The notes beneath the pieces were generated by a model. It worked only from the letters and a program-made list of their open reading frames with translations, searched no databases and was not told the DNA's origin. A DNA stretch of 64,000 bases, taken from NCBI RefSeq assembly GCF_020252405.1, contig NZ_JADCDA010000018.1:1-64000 (forward strand), in the 5' to 3' direction. How positions within the stretch are numbered: position 1 is the stretch's first letter; each line of letters begins with the position of its first letter. The translations under genes and the position numbers were made by a program. Of the stretch, positions 52,103 to 63,789 are shown in pieces. Origin of the DNA: Aestuariivirga sp. (GTDB lineage Bacteria; Pseudomonadota; Alphaproteobacteria; Rhizobiales; Aestuariivirgaceae).

Positions 52103-52585
52103 TCACACCCTGTGATACGGGTGTCCCGCAATGATCGTCACGGCGCGGTAGAGCTGTTCGAACAGCATCACCCGCGCCAGCCGGTGCGGCCATGTCATGG
52201 GGCCGAAGCTCATCAAAAGGCCGGCAGTTTCGCGCAGCTCCGGGGCATGGCCGTCGGGGCCGCCGATCAGGAAGGCCATGTCGGAAGCGCCGCCGTCAAG
52301 GTGGCGGCGCAGCAGCTCGGCAAAAGCCCCGCTCGCCAGCGCCTTGCCGCGCTCGTCCAGCACGATGGCGAAGCACTTCGGCGCCAACGCCCCGGCAATG
52401 ATGCGCCCTTCCTCGGCCATGCGGGCGGCGGGTGAGGCCGCCTGCGATTCACTGAACTCGGTGACCGCGATTGTGGAGATGCCGCATTTGCGGCCCAGCC
52501 CTTGCGCGCGGGTGAGATAGTCCCCGGCGAGCGACTTTTCGGGGCCGGGCTTCAGCCGCCCGGCCGCGATCACCTGCAGTTTCAC
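52103..52585 (-). CDS. rlmH: 23S rRNA (pseudouridine1915-N3)-methyltransferase
   Basis: A 160-residue SPOUT methyltransferase. The C-terminal knot has FLIGGPDGHAPELRETAGLLMSFGPMTWPHRLARVMLFEQLYRAVTIIAGHPYHRV, with the family motifs IGGxxG, PHxLxRVxLxEQxYRA and HPYH(R/K). GTG start overlapping the TGA of rsfS (GTGA), so translation is coupled. Confidence 0.97.
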   Translation of the reverse strand: MKLQVIAAGRLKPGPEKSLAGDYLTRAQGLGRKCGISTIAVTEFSESQAASPAARMAEEGRIIAGALAPKCFAIVLDERGKALASGAFAELLRRHLDGGASDMAFLIGGPDGHAPELRETAGLLMSFGPMTWPHRLARVMLFEQLYRAVTIIAGHPYHRV

Positions 52586-53013
52586 ATCGCCGCCGGGTCA
52601 TCCGGCGCGCTGGCGGACAGAAGCTTCTCGAGATTGTAGAAGCTCCTGACCTCCGGCCGGAAGATGTGCACCACCACGTCGCCGGCATCGACCAGCACCC
52701 AGTCGCACTGCGGCATGCCCTCGATGCGGAGGTCGCGGTAGCCCTTCTCCTTCAGCTTCTGGACGAGCTGGTCGGCAATGGCCCCGACATGCCGGTTGGA
52801 ACGGCCGGAAGCAACCACGACGGCATCGGCCACCGCGCGCCGTTCGTCGAGCGGGATCGATACGATCTGCTCCGCCTTGGCATCGTCCAGTTGCGCCAGA
52901 ATCACATCCAGCGCATTGACGGGCTTTCGCGCATCGGCCTTCTTGCCGCGCGGCTTCCTCGGCTTCCTGGCGCGCGGGGCATCTTCCAGCAGCTCGGCCG
53001 GAATCTCCGGCAT
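52582..53013 (-). CDS. rsfS: Ribosomal silencing factor RsfS
   Basis: A 143-residue protein that binds L14 and blocks subunit joining under starvation. The family core is DVILAQLDDAKAEQIVSIPLDE, VVVASGRSNRHVGAIADQL, then GMPQCDWVLVDAGDVVVHIFRPEVRSFYNLEKL. The ATG at 53013 has AAGGAG three bases upstream. In frame upstream, 97 further codons back to a CTG encode a Lys/Ala/Pro-rich repetitive segment with no ATG, GTG or TTG. The N-terminus is therefore uncertain; see the separate entry. Confidence 0.95.
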   Translation of the reverse strand: MPEIPAELLEDAPRARKPRKPRGKKADARKPVNALDVILAQLDDAKAEQIVSIPLDERRAVADAVVVASGRSNRHVGAIADQLVQKLKEKGYRDLRIEGMPQCDWVLVDAGDVVVHIFRPEVRSFYNLEKLLSASAPDDPAAM

Positions 53014-53304
53014 GGGCTCCTTCGGCGGCAGGTCCCTGGGGCGCGGCGCTGCCCGGAACGGCTTGGCTTCGGGTCTGGTCCGGCCGGCGGGCTTGCCCTT
53101 GCCTGCTGCAGGCTTCGCCTTGCCGGCCGCAGGCTTCGTCTTGCTGGCGGGCGGCTTCGTCTTGTCGGCTGCAGGCTTCGCCTTGCTGGCTGTTGGCTTC
53201 GCCTTGGGGGCAGCGGCCTTTTTGGTGGCGGGGCGGCTGCTCCCGGCAGCGGATTTTTTCGCCGCAGGCTTCTTGGCCGCGGACTTCCTGGCGGGCGCTT
53301 TCAG
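53014..53304 (-). other. In-frame Lys/Ala/Pro-rich extension upstream of rsfS without a standard start codon
   Basis: This open stretch continues the rsfS frame upstream to a TAA at 53326-53328. It encodes repeats such as KPAAGKAKPAAGKGKPAG and KKPAAKKSAAG, similar to histone H1-like tails. There is no ATG, GTG or TTG. A CTG at 53302-53304 is preceded by GAGGA at about eight bases. It may be translated from CTG, or be non-coding leader DNA. Either way it accounts for most of the 404-bp gap before nadD. Confidence 0.45.
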
Positions 53305-53417
53305 TGGTCTGGTCCTCGGTTCCGGTTACGTCTCTGCATGGATGCGCGCGGCATGCCTTCGGGGGGAACGACTCAACTGACGCTAAAGGGTCCGCACGCC
53401 GCGTTCAAGGGTCTCCC

Positions 53418-54026
53418 TCAACCCGTTTGCGCCCGGCCGCGCCGTCTGATCGCCGTCGAACTTTCAGGCCTGAGCGGCATGGGGATGAAGCACCAGGCGG
53501 GTGGCTTCGCCGTCACCAGCATGGGTGCAAGGTTGGCCGGAATCTGCGCCTCCGAAAAACGCGTCGCCGCGGGTCCGCCCAGCGCGCTGAGCGAGAAGCC
53601 AGGGCGGGCGAGAACGGCGAGCGGCAGCGTTTCGGGAATCTCCAGCCAGTCGTGCCAGCGGTGCAGGTTGGCGAAGCTGTCCGCCCCCATGATCCACACG
53701 AAATGCGCGCGGCCGAACAGCGGCCTCAGGCCGCGCAGCGTTTGAGCCGTGGTGCGTGCGTCCATCTGCCTCTCGATGCCGGTGACCACGAAACGCGGGT
53801 GCTTCGCCACGTCGCGCGTAAAGGCGAGGCGCGCGGCGTATTCGCCGGTCTCGGAGGGGTCCTTCAACGGGTTCTGCGGCGACACGAGCCACCAGACCCA
53901 GTCGAGCCTCAGCCGCTTCAGCGCATAGAGCGCCACCATGTAATGGCCGTAATGCGCCGGGTTGAAGGAGCCGCCGAACAGCCCGATTCTCTGGCCCTCG
54001 CCGAATGCGGGCGCGCGCGGCATCAT
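53418..54026 (-). CDS. nadD: Nicotinate-nucleotide adenylyltransferase
   Basis: A 202-residue enzyme making deamido-NAD. The nucleotide-binding motif [14 protein letters not shown] is at residues 15-28, with [13 protein letters not shown] and [17 protein letters not shown] following. The C-terminus RPESSTAIR is the conserved SST(x)R motif. Two ATG codons begin the protein; the second overlaps the stop of proA. Confidence 0.96.
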   Translation of the reverse strand: MMPRAPAFGEGQRIGLFGGSFNPAHYGHYMVALYALKRLRLDWVWWLVSPQNPLKDPSETGEYAARLAFTRDVAKHPRFVVTGIERQMDARTTAQTLRGLRPLFGRAHFVWIMGADSFANLHRWHDWLEIPETLPLAVLARPGFSLSALGGPAATRFSEAQIPANLAPMLVTAKPPAWCFIPMPLRPESSTAIRRRGRAQTG

Positions 54027-55290
54027 GGGCGCGTCTGGCCCGTGCCGCGCACCTGGTATTTGAAGGTTGTGAGCTGCTCGACGCCCACGGGTCCGCGCGC
54101 GTGGAGCTTGCCCGTGGCAATGCCGATCTCGGCCCCGAAGCCGAACTCGCCGCCATCGGCGAATTGCGTCGAGGCATTGTGCAGCACGATGGCGCTGTCC
54201 ACCTCGTTCAGGAAGCGCTCCGCAGTGGCGGCATCCCCGGTGATGATCGAGTCCGTGTGCTGCGAGCCATGGCGCGCGATATGCGCCATCGCCTCATCGA
54301 CGCCATCCACCACCTTCACCGACACGACCGCGTCGAGATATTCGGTGGACCAGTCCTCCTCCGTCGCGGGCTTCACGCGGGGGTCGGCTGCTTGCGTGGC
54401 CGCATCCCCGCGCACTTCGCAGCCCGCATCGATCAGCGTGGCGACGATCGGCTTCAGGTTCGTCTCCGCCGCCGCCCGGTCGATCAGGATGGTCTCGGCC
54501 GAAGCGCAAATGCCGGTGCGCCGCATCTTGGCATTGAGGCACACGCGCCTAGCCATCTCGGTGTCCGCCGCCTTGTCGACATAGACATGGCAGATGCCCT
54601 CGAGGTGGCTGAACACGGGCACGCGCGCATCGGCCTGCACCCGCGCCACGAGGCTCTTGCCGCCGCGCGGCACGATCAGGTCCAGCGCGCCGCCGAGGCC
54701 TTCGAGCATCAGCCCCACGCAGTCGCGGTCGGCATTGGGCGCCATCTGGATGGCGGTGCGCGGCAGGCCCGCGGTGTCCAGCCCGCGCTGCAGGCAGGCA
54801 ATGATCGCGCCGGAGGAATGGAACGAGTCGGACCCGCCACGCAGGATCGCCGCATTCCCGGACTTGAGACACAGGCCGCCTGCATCCGCCGTCACGTTGG
54901 GCCGCGATTCGTAAATGATGCCGATGACGCCGATCGGCACGCGCACGCGGCTGATCTCCAGCCCATTGGGCCTGCTCCATCTGGACATCACCTGGCCCAC
55001 GGGATCCGGCAGGGCGGCGATCTCCTCGAGACCCTTCGCCATCGCCTCGATCCGCGCCCCGTTCAGCGTCAGCCGATCGACGAAGCTGCCCTTCAGCTGC
55101 TTCGCCCTGGCATTCCCGAGGTCGCGGGCATTCTCGGACAGGATGGCGGCGGCGGAGCGGCGGATCTTCGCCGCCATGGCCATCAGCGCGTCGTTCTTCT
55201 GTTGCGCGGGCGCCAGCGCCAGCGCCCTTGCGGCCTCCCGCGCGGCGGCGCCCAGCGTCAGCATCAGCTCGCGGTTGGTCATCTGTCCGG

Positions 55291-55294
<4 letters not shown>
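54023..55294 (-). CDS. proA: Gamma-glutamyl phosphate reductase
   Basis: This 423-residue NADPH-dependent aldehyde dehydrogenase-family enzyme forms glutamate semialdehyde for proline synthesis. Landmarks are [37 protein letters not shown], the active-site Cys in [16 protein letters not shown], and the C-terminal [18 protein letters not shown]. It overlaps nadD and proB by four bases each, so the three are coupled. Confidence 0.97.
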
Positions 55295-57789
<2,495 letters not shown>

Positions 57790-58443
57790 ATGAAGAAAAG
57801 ACTGATCGCAGGATTGCTGTCCGCCGCTGTACTTTCTGGCGTTTCCGTTATACATGCCGAGGCGGCCTGCAAGGGCGCCACGCACTGCTATGGCGCCACC
57901 ACGAAGACCACCCTCACCTCGAAGTCCACCGCGGCCCACCGGCGCCTGGCCCCGCCGAAGACGGCCTCCACCCAGCCGCGCAAGCGCGTGCAAGCCGCGT
58001 CGAAGGCCAATGCCGGAACGCGGCGCATCTCGGCCATCCGCCGCGGCAACACCGATGCGGCGGCGATCGTCATTCCCGCCAGCGCCACCGCCGCGCAGGG
58101 CAATGTCATCGCGCTGATCAAGGCCATGGCGCCGGGGCAGGGCGTTCCCACCTGGTTCGCGCTGCGCATTGCGCATGTCGAATCCAACTACAATCCCCAC
58201 ATGCGCGGCGCCCATGGCGAATATGGGGTGTTCCAGATGAAGTGTTCGACCGCCAGGGACATCGGCTTCAGCGGCGCCTGCGCGGCCTTGCTCGATCCGC
58301 GCACCAACATTCACTGGGGCCTCCGCCACCTGGCGATCGCCATCGGCAAGGCCGACGGCAACCTGCGGCTTGCAGCCTCCAAGCACAATGCGGGCTTGAG
58401 CCGCCGCACCATCGTGGCAAGCTACGTCGCCAAGGTGTTTTGA
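57790..58443 (+). CDS. Secreted SLT-domain transglycosylase
   Basis: A 217-residue protein with a signal peptide (LIAGLLSAAVLSGVSVIHAEA), a basic Thr/Ser/Lys linker, and a C-terminal SLT domain (about 105-217). The catalytic Glu is at 131 in HVESNYNP, followed by GEYGVFQMKCSTARDIGF and LAASKHNAGLSRR. It is expected to cleave peptidoglycan. The linker could bind the wall. The gene stands alone on the plus strand. Confidence 0.88.
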   Translation: MKKRLIAGLLSAAVLSGVSVIHAEAACKGATHCYGATTKTTLTSKSTAAHRRLAPPKTASTQPRKRVQAASKANAGTRRISAIRRGNTDAAAIVIPASATAAQGNVIALIKAMAPGQGVPTWFALRIAHVESNYNPHMRGAHGEYGVFQMKCSTARDIGFSGACAALLDPRTNIHWGLRHLAIAIGKADGNLRLAASKHNAGLSRRTIVASYVAKVF

Positions 58444-58463
58444 TGCGCCGAGGGGGCGGGGGC

Positions 58464-58985
58464 TCATCGCCGCCGCCCCTTCGCCTCTTTCCAGGCTTGG
58501 CGCGTGAGCCGAAGCTTCATGTGCGGAACATCCGCCTGCCGCGCATTCGAATAGGCCGAGCCCTCTTCCGTTTCCACGAAGCCCAGACCCAGCAGAATGC
58601 GCCGCGAGGCGGCATTGCCGACATGATGGCTGGCAAGGAGTTCCTCGCGTTCCAGCATTTCGAAGGCATGGTCCGCCACGGCGCGCGCGGCCTCCGTGCC
58701 ATAGCCCTGGCCCCAGTGCGGCTCCGCCAGCCAATAGCCCAGTTCGCCTTCGAGACCTATGACGCCGATCATCGCGTCACTCCGGGTGATCGCAAGGACC
58801 AGCGTATCCTCCGGCTTCCGCCGCAAATAGACGAAGAAGGCTTCCGCATCCTCGGGTCCGTAGGGGTGGGGGATACGGCCCGTCCAGCGCGACACATTCA
58901 GATTGTTCAGAGCCGGGATCAGCGCTTGCCGGTCCCGCTCCTCAAGCGGACGGAGCATCAGGCGGTCAGTCACGAGAATTGTCAT
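58464..58985 (-). CDS. GNAT-family N-acetyltransferase (RimJ/RimL type)
   Basis: A 173-residue protein from the ATG at 58985. It has TDRLMLRPLEERD at the start, GELGYWLAEPHWGQGYGTEAARAVADHAF (acetyl-CoA loop) and VGNAASRRILLGLGFVETE. This is the RimJ/RimL-like Acetyltransf_3 pattern, acting on a protein N-terminus or small amine. In related genomes a GNAT gene lies between rpmA and obgE, as here. Substrate unknown. Confidence 0.88.
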   Translation of the reverse strand: MTILVTDRLMLRPLEERDRQALIPALNNLNVSRWTGRIPHPYGPEDAEAFFVYLRRKPEDTLVLAITRSDAMIGVIGLEGELGYWLAEPHWGQGYGTEAARAVADHAFEMLEREELLASHHVGNAASRRILLGLGFVETEEGSAYSNARQADVPHMKLRLTRQAWKEAKGRRR

Positions 58986-59002
58986 GGGAGCCATCCAAAC
59001 GA

Positions 59003-59034
59003 AAAGCGGAGAGGTGGTTGCCACCTCTCCGCTT
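59003..59034 (-). terminator. Terminator after rplU-rpmA
   Basis: Minus-strand reading: a 14-bp stem built from AAGCGGAGAGGTGG and CCACCTCTCCGCTT with a three-base loop, followed by TTTT. It is about 65 bp beyond the rpmA stop and 18 bp before the acetyltransferase start, so it should end the rplU-rpmA transcript. Confidence 0.85.
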
Positions 59035-59097
59035 CAACAGTTTCCAGGCGTGCCGGATCGGTGGATCCGGCGGATTTATATGTCCTGAGCCCGCCGG

Positions 59098-59364
59098 TTA
59101 CTCAGCAGCGACGGCTGGGATCACGGACACGGTCTGCTTGTCGCCCTTGGTGCGGCGGAAGCTGACGACGCCGTTCACCACCGCGAAGATGGTATGGTCA
59201 CGGCCAATGCCCACGCCGGTGCCCGGGTGAACCCTGGTGCCGCGCTGGCGGATGATGATGTTGCCGGCGATGACGGCTTCGCCGCCGAAGGCCTTGACGC
59301 CCAGACGGCGGCCCGCTGTATCGCGGCCGTTGCGGGACGAACCGCCTGCCTTTTTATGAGCCAT
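59098..59364 (-). CDS. rpmA: 50S ribosomal protein L27
   Basis: An 88-residue ribosomal protein of the peptidyl-transferase region. It starts [24 protein letters not shown] and includes [28 protein letters not shown], which are fully diagnostic. It is 30 bp downstream of rplU in the same operon. Confidence 0.98.
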   Translation of the reverse strand: MAHKKAGGSSRNGRDTAGRRLGVKAFGGEAVIAGNIIIRQRGTRVHPGTGVGIGRDHTIFAVVNGVVSFRRTKGDKQTVSVIPAVAAE

Positions 59365-59394
59365 GGAATCTTCTCCTCATCTCTCTCAGGCGCC

Positions 59395-59706
59395 TCAGGC
59401 GCGAATCTCGCGGATGGTCACCGAGGTCAGGTCCTGGCGGTGGCCGTTGCGGCGGCGATAATGCTTGCGGCGGCGCTTCTTGAAAATGATCACGCGCGGA
59501 CCCCGGTCCTGGGATGCGATCTCGCCCACCACGGTGGCGCCGGCCACGTGCGGAGAGCCGATGCTGATGGCATCGCCGTCGGCGATCATCAGCACGTCCG
59601 CGAAGTTCACGGCATCGCCGGGCGCGCCCTCAAGCTTCTCGATCTGGATTTTGTCGCCGGCAGCAACGCGGTATTGCTTTCCGCCGGTCTTGATGACTGC
59701 ATACAT
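59395..59706 (-). CDS. rplU: 50S ribosomal protein L21
   Basis: A 103-residue ribosomal protein. The start MYAVIKTGGKQYRVAAGD and the end IFKKRRRKHYRRRNGHRQDLTSVTI are typical L21. The ATG is at 59706; the open frame extends further upstream but without family similarity. First gene of the rplU-rpmA operon. Confidence 0.98.
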   Translation of the reverse strand: MYAVIKTGGKQYRVAAGDKIQIEKLEGAPGDAVNFADVLMIADGDAISIGSPHVAGATVVGEIASQDRGPRVIIFKKRRRKHYRRRNGHRQDLTSVTIREIRA

Positions 59707-59975
59707 GTTGTTTCGTCCTTGTTGTCCCGCGCCCTTTGGCGGCGCCGGAAAACCCGTGGTCCGGAGCGCTTCAAGTGCCTGATTTCTCAAGCGAAATTGG
59801 GTTGCCTGGGGCAGCGCAAAACGCGCCTCGGGGGCAGTCCCCTCCGCGCGGATGGCCGGAGATAGGGGAAAGCCGCGTCGGAGTCAAGAAATTGGGGGCT
59901 TGGGCGTCGCGATCGGAGCTTTCGCCGCGTCAGACATCGTATCAAATTAGAAAGAATTTCGTGTTTTGGTTGCTT

Positions 59976-60896
59976 ATGATCATTTTCCAGCGCTTTCGTT
60001 TTTTCCGGGCCTTGCGCCTGCTGCTGCCCGCATTCTTCGCCGCTTCGGCAATCTCGCCCGCGCCCGCCAGCGGGCGGAATGACGATGTTATGTTCCGCCC
60101 CACGGTGACGGCCGAAACGGCCGCTCCCGCGCCGCAGCCCATGGTGGTCGTGCGCATGCGGGGAACCGGGCAGTGCGGCAACCTCTGCCCGGAATGGATC
60201 ATGGCCCAGGGCATTGTCACCCCCAACACGCCCAGGCATTTCCGCGACGTTTTGAGACAGCCCGGCGCGGACAAGCTGCCCGTGGTGCTTGAGTCGAGGG
60301 GCGGCGACCTCGATGCGGCGCTCGAAATCGGCCGCATGATCCGCGCCGCGGGGCTCACCACCATCGTCGGCCGCAGCGAGGTCGAAGGCTGCGGACCGCG
60401 CGAGGCGTGCAGCAAGGCGCAGCCGCTGAGGCTGTTCACGGGCTATGTCTCCTCTCCGGCCGAATGTTCGGGCAGCTGCCTGTTCGTGCTGGCAGGCGGC
60501 GTGCGGCGGGCCGGTTTCTGGATCACCGGGGCCAGCCTTCCCGCGCTGGACAGCTTCAAAACCCGCACACGCGGCGCCAGGGCCGGCAATCTGATAACCG
60601 ACTATCTGGCCGATATGGGGGTTTCGGCGGGCCTCATCGTGCGCCTCCGTCAGGCGGGCGTCGGGCTGGACGGGTCCGCCATGCTGCGCTTCGGCTTGAG
60701 CACGGGCCGCGAGCGGGTGGAGGATTTAACCGGTTCCAGCATCTGCCTCGGCGCCAGCCCCGCGGCAAACTGCCTGATGCCCCCGCTCGACCCGGCGCAG
60801 GTCAGCGCGGCGGCAGCACCGCGAAAGCGGGCGGCGGCCCGGCCCGCGAACCCCGGCAGCCCCGGGAAGGTGATCATCTGGGGCGCTATCGACTAG
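59976..60896 (+). CDS. Secreted COG3904-like protein (ClpP-like fold)
   Basis: A 306-residue exported protein with an N-terminal signal (ALRLLLPAFFAASAISPAPA). The central part has GQCGNLCPEWIMAQGIVTPNTPRHF, then VVLESRGGDLDAALEIGRMIRAAGLTTIVGR, and AECSGSCLFVLAGGVRR. The ESxGGxLxxAxxIG and CSGSCxFVLAGG patterns match the periplasmic ClpP/crotonase-like COG3904 group. It is Cys-rich (eight or more Cys in the mature part), suggesting disulfides. The start may instead be GTG at 59961. Function unknown. Confidence 0.78.
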   Translation: MIIFQRFRFFRALRLLLPAFFAASAISPAPASGRNDDVMFRPTVTAETAAPAPQPMVVVRMRGTGQCGNLCPEWIMAQGIVTPNTPRHFRDVLRQPGADKLPVVLESRGGDLDAALEIGRMIRAAGLTTIVGRSEVEGCGPREACSKAQPLRLFTGYVSSPAECSGSCLFVLAGGVRRAGFWITGASLPALDSFKTRTRGARAGNLITDYLADMGVSAGLIVRLRQAGVGLDGSAMLRFGLSTGRERVEDLTGSSICLGASPAANCLMPPLDPAQVSAAAAPRKRAAARPANPGSPGKVIIWGAID

Positions 60897-60944
60897 CTCA
60901 TGATCCGCAAAAGTGGAACCGGTTTTGCGATAAGATCATGCTCA
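60897..60944 (-). repeat. A-type palindrome with truncated B (inverted orientation)
   Basis: CTCATGATCCGCAAAAGTGG...GGTTTTGCGATAAGATCATGCTC is the A module in inverted orientation. The linker AAGCTATTGATCTGGCGCATGATCG follows to about 60967, but the B palindrome is lost. It begins directly after the stop of the COG3904-like gene. Confidence 0.75.
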
Positions 60945-61040
60945 AGCTATTGATCTGGCGCATGATCGTCCGGCGGTTGCGGGTGCGTGTGGGTGCGCCG
61001 GATCGCGCTTTTTGTCACCTCGCCCACGAAGGGGAATGCC

Positions 61041-61343
61041 ATGGACCTCAAGAGAGTCACCGGCGCGCTGCATGTCGACGATGCCGATCTGTCGTCTTCC
61101 GTGTTCAACAATGCCAATCTGTCATCCAGCAGTTTCAATCAGATCGCGTTTTCGGGCGTGACCTTCAACGACTCCAACATGACCGGCCTTTTCATCAACG
61201 ACGTCAATCTGTCCGGCAGCAGAATACAGAACGCCAACCTCTCCGGACTTGCCATAGCCGATTGCAACCTGGCCGGCGCCACCATCGATGGCGTTCAGGT
61301 CACCGATCTGCTGGCGGCCTACCGGCGCCAGAGCGGGACCTGA
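61041..61343 (+). CDS. Pentapeptide-repeat protein
   Basis: A 100-residue protein composed mostly of A(D/N)LSxx pentapeptides: VDDADLSSSVFNNANLSSSSF, then NDVNLSGSRIQNANLSGLAIADCNLAGATIDGV. These form a right-handed square beta-helix of about three to four coils. GAAGGGGA precedes the ATG. No cargo domain. Function unknown; some family members mimic DNA but this one is very short. Confidence 0.85.
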   Translation: MDLKRVTGALHVDDADLSSSVFNNANLSSSSFNQIAFSGVTFNDSNMTGLFINDVNLSGSRIQNANLSGLAIADCNLAGATIDGVQVTDLLAAYRRQSGT

Positions 61344-61530
61344 AAGCCCCAGCCCACCGCGCCTGCCCGCTCAGCACCGCCATCGCCAGCCGCTCTCGAC
61401 CAACCGGCGTCTGAACTTTCCAGGGCAGAAATTTCAAAGCACAATCAATGGTTAGGCCCAGTCGCCCGGGTCAGCTTAAGCCGCTCCGCCGGGGTGGCGG
61501 GGCGGTTCTGCAGAGTCATCGGAGCGGGTG

Positions 61531-62940
61531 TCAGGCGATCTTGCGCACATCGACGAAGCGGCCGGCGAGGGCAGCGGCCGCGGCCATTTCGGGGGAGAGC
61601 AGGTGGGTGCGGCCCTTATAGCCCTGGCGGCCTTCGAAGTTGCGGTTTGACGTGGACGCGCAGCGCTGGCCGGGCTTCAGCTGGTCCGGGTTCATGCCGA
61701 GGCACATTGAGCAGCCGGGCTCGCGCCATTCGAAGCCGGCGGCCTTGAAGATCTTGTCCAGACCCTCGGCCTCGGCCTGTTCCTTCACAAGGCCGGAGCC
61801 CGGAACGATCATCGCATAGGCGAGGCGGCCGGACACCTGCCTGCCCGCGACGACCCTGGCGACGGCGCGCAGGTCCTCGATGCGGCCATTGGTGCAGGAG
61901 CCGATCCACACGACGTCGAGTTCGATGTCGGTCATTCTGGTGCCGGGCTTCAGGCCCATATACTCAAGCGCCCGCCATTTGGACTGGCGCTTGCCTTCGT
62001 CCGCGATCTCGTCAGGGTTCGGGATCGTGCCCTCGATCGAGATCACATCCTCGGGGCTGGTGCCCCAGGAGACGATGGGCGGCAGGCTCGCCGCGTCGAG
62101 CTTGATGACGCGGTCGAAATGCGCGCCCTCGTCGGTCCTCAGCGTGTTCCAATAGGCGACGGCCTTGTCCCAGGCCTCGCCTTTTGGCGCCATGGGGCGG
62201 CCCTTGAGGTATTCATAGGCCTTCCCGTCGGGTGCGATCATGCCGGCGCGCGCGCCGCCTTCGATGGTCATGTTGCACACCGTCATGCGGCCTTCCATCG
62301 AAAGGCCGCGGATCGCCTCGCCGGCGAATTCGATCACCGAGCCGGTGCCGCCCGCCGTGCCGATCTGGCCGATGACGGCAAGAATGATGTCCTTGGCGGT
62401 CGAGTGCTCCGGCAACTTGCCGTCCACCTCGACCAGCATGTTCTTGGCCTTTTTCTGGATCAGCGTCTGGGTGGCGAGCACATGCTCGACCTCGGACGTG
62501 CCGATGCCATGGGCCAGCGCACCGAAGGCGCCGTGGGTGGAGGTGTGGCTGTCGCCGCAGACAATGGTGGCGCCCGGCAGCGTGAAACCCTGCTCAGGGC
62601 CCACCACGTGGACGATGCCCTGGCGCTTGTCGCGTTCGTTGAAATAGCTGATGCCGAATTCGGCGGCGTTCCTCGCCAGCGTCTCGACCTGGATGCGGCT
62701 TTCATCTTCGGCGATGCCCTTGGAGCGGTCGGTGGTCGGAACGTTGTGATCGACGACGGCGAGGGTCTTTTCCGGGTGGCGCACCTTGCGGCCGGTCATG
62801 CGCAGGCCTTCAAAGGCCTGGGGGCTCGTCACTTCATGGACGAGGTGGCGGTCGATGTAGAGCAGGCATGTGCCGTCCTCGGCCTCATGGGCGAGGTGAT
62901 CGTCCCAGATCTTGTCATAGAGCGTGCGCGGCTTAGGCAT
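61531..62940 (-). CDS. leuC: 3-isopropylmalate dehydratase large subunit
   Basis: A 469-residue aconitase-family [4Fe-4S] enzyme in leucine synthesis. The cluster Cys are in [15 protein letters not shown] and [17 protein letters not shown]-like segment [12 protein letters not shown], the [32 protein letters not shown] block and the [12 protein letters not shown] segment are diagnostic. The partner leuD is not in the window. Confidence 0.97.
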   Translation of the reverse strand: MPKPRTLYDKIWDDHLAHEAEDGTCLLYIDRHLVHEVTSPQAFEGLRMTGRKVRHPEKTLAVVDHNVPTTDRSKGIAEDESRIQVETLARNAAEFGISYFNERDKRQGIVHVVGPEQGFTLPGATIVCGDSHTSTHGAFGALAHGIGTSEVEHVLATQTLIQKKAKNMLVEVDGKLPEHSTAKDIILAVIGQIGTAGGTGSVIEFAGEAIRGLSMEGRMTVCNMTIEGGARAGMIAPDGKAYEYLKGRPMAPKGEAWDKAVAYWNTLRTDEGAHFDRVIKLDAASLPPIVSWGTSPEDVISIEGTIPNPDEIADEGKRQSKWRALEYMGLKPGTRMTDIELDVVWIGSCTNGRIEDLRAVARVVAGRQVSGRLAYAMIVPGSGLVKEQAEAEGLDKIFKAAGFEWREPGCSMCLGMNPDQLKPGQRCASTSNRNFEGRQGYKGRTHLLSPEMAAAAALAGRFVDVRKIA

Positions 62941-63018
62941 GGGGGTGATCGCCTTCGGAAAGAATGGATTTTGGAGCGTATTTAGCGGCTTGGAGCTTCA
63001 AGTCAAATCCCCGAAGGC

Positions 63019-63789
63019 TCACGCCGGGTTGATGCGGAAATCCGCCCCCTCGGGCAGCGTCTGGCCGCCGTCGACGATGATCGTCGTGCCGGTGATGTAG
63101 GAGGCCTCCTCCGAGGCGAGGAAGAGGGCGCAATTGGCGATGTCGCGCGGCGTGCCGAGCCTGCCCAGCGGCACGGCATCCTCCATCGACTTGATGAAGG
63201 CGGGCGAGCGGTGCATCTGCATGCCCGAGGTCAGGATGTTGCCGGGCTCAATGCCGTTCACCGTGATGCCGTAGCCGGAAAACTCCAGGGCCGCCGACTT
63301 GATGAAGCCGTTGATTCCGGCTTTCGACGCGGAATAGTGGCCATGGCCGGGGCTGGTCACCCGCGGGCCGGTGATCGACGAGGTGAAGATCATGCGGCCC
63401 GCCTTCTTCGCCTTCATGTGCGGCAGCGCAGCGCGGGCGGCGAGGAACGCGCCCTTCAAGTTCACCGCCAGCACCTTGTCCCATTCCTCGGGCGAGGTGT
63501 TCTCGATCAGCGTCCAGGGATAGATGCCGGCGTTCTGGACGAGGATGTCGAGGCCGCCGAAGCCATCGAGTGCCGTCTGCGCGGCGCGCTGGGCGTGGTC
63601 CATGCGCGAGATGTCGGTCTCGATGAAGAGGCTGTTGAGGCGCGCCGCCGTCTCCTTGCCGGCCTCCACCTCCGTATCGGCGATGACCACGCGCGCACCT
63701 TCCTCGACGAAGCGCCGGGCGATGCCCTCGCCGATGCCGCGCGCCGCACCGATGACCAGTGCGACCTTGCCTTCAAGCCGTCCCGTCAT
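63019..63789 (-). CDS. SDR-family oxidoreductase
   Basis: A 256-residue classical SDR. The cofactor motif VIGAARGIGEGIA is at the N-terminus, QNAG is the NNAG equivalent, and the catalytic set is SSITG...YSASKAG. The C-terminus ITGTTIIVDGGQTLPE is typical. It is coupled to the permease gene by an ATGA overlap. That neighbour suggests oxidation of an imported sugar or polyol; substrate unknown. Confidence 0.9.
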   Translation of the reverse strand: MTGRLEGKVALVIGAARGIGEGIARRFVEEGARVVIADTEVEAGKETAARLNSLFIETDISRMDHAQRAAQTALDGFGGLDILVQNAGIYPWTLIENTSPEEWDKVLAVNLKGAFLAARAALPHMKAKKAGRMIFTSSITGPRVTSPGHGHYSASKAGINGFIKSAALEFSGYGITVNGIEPGNILTSGMQMHRSPAFIKSMEDAVPLGRLGTPRDIANCALFLASEEASYITGTTIIVDGGQTLPEGADFRINPA

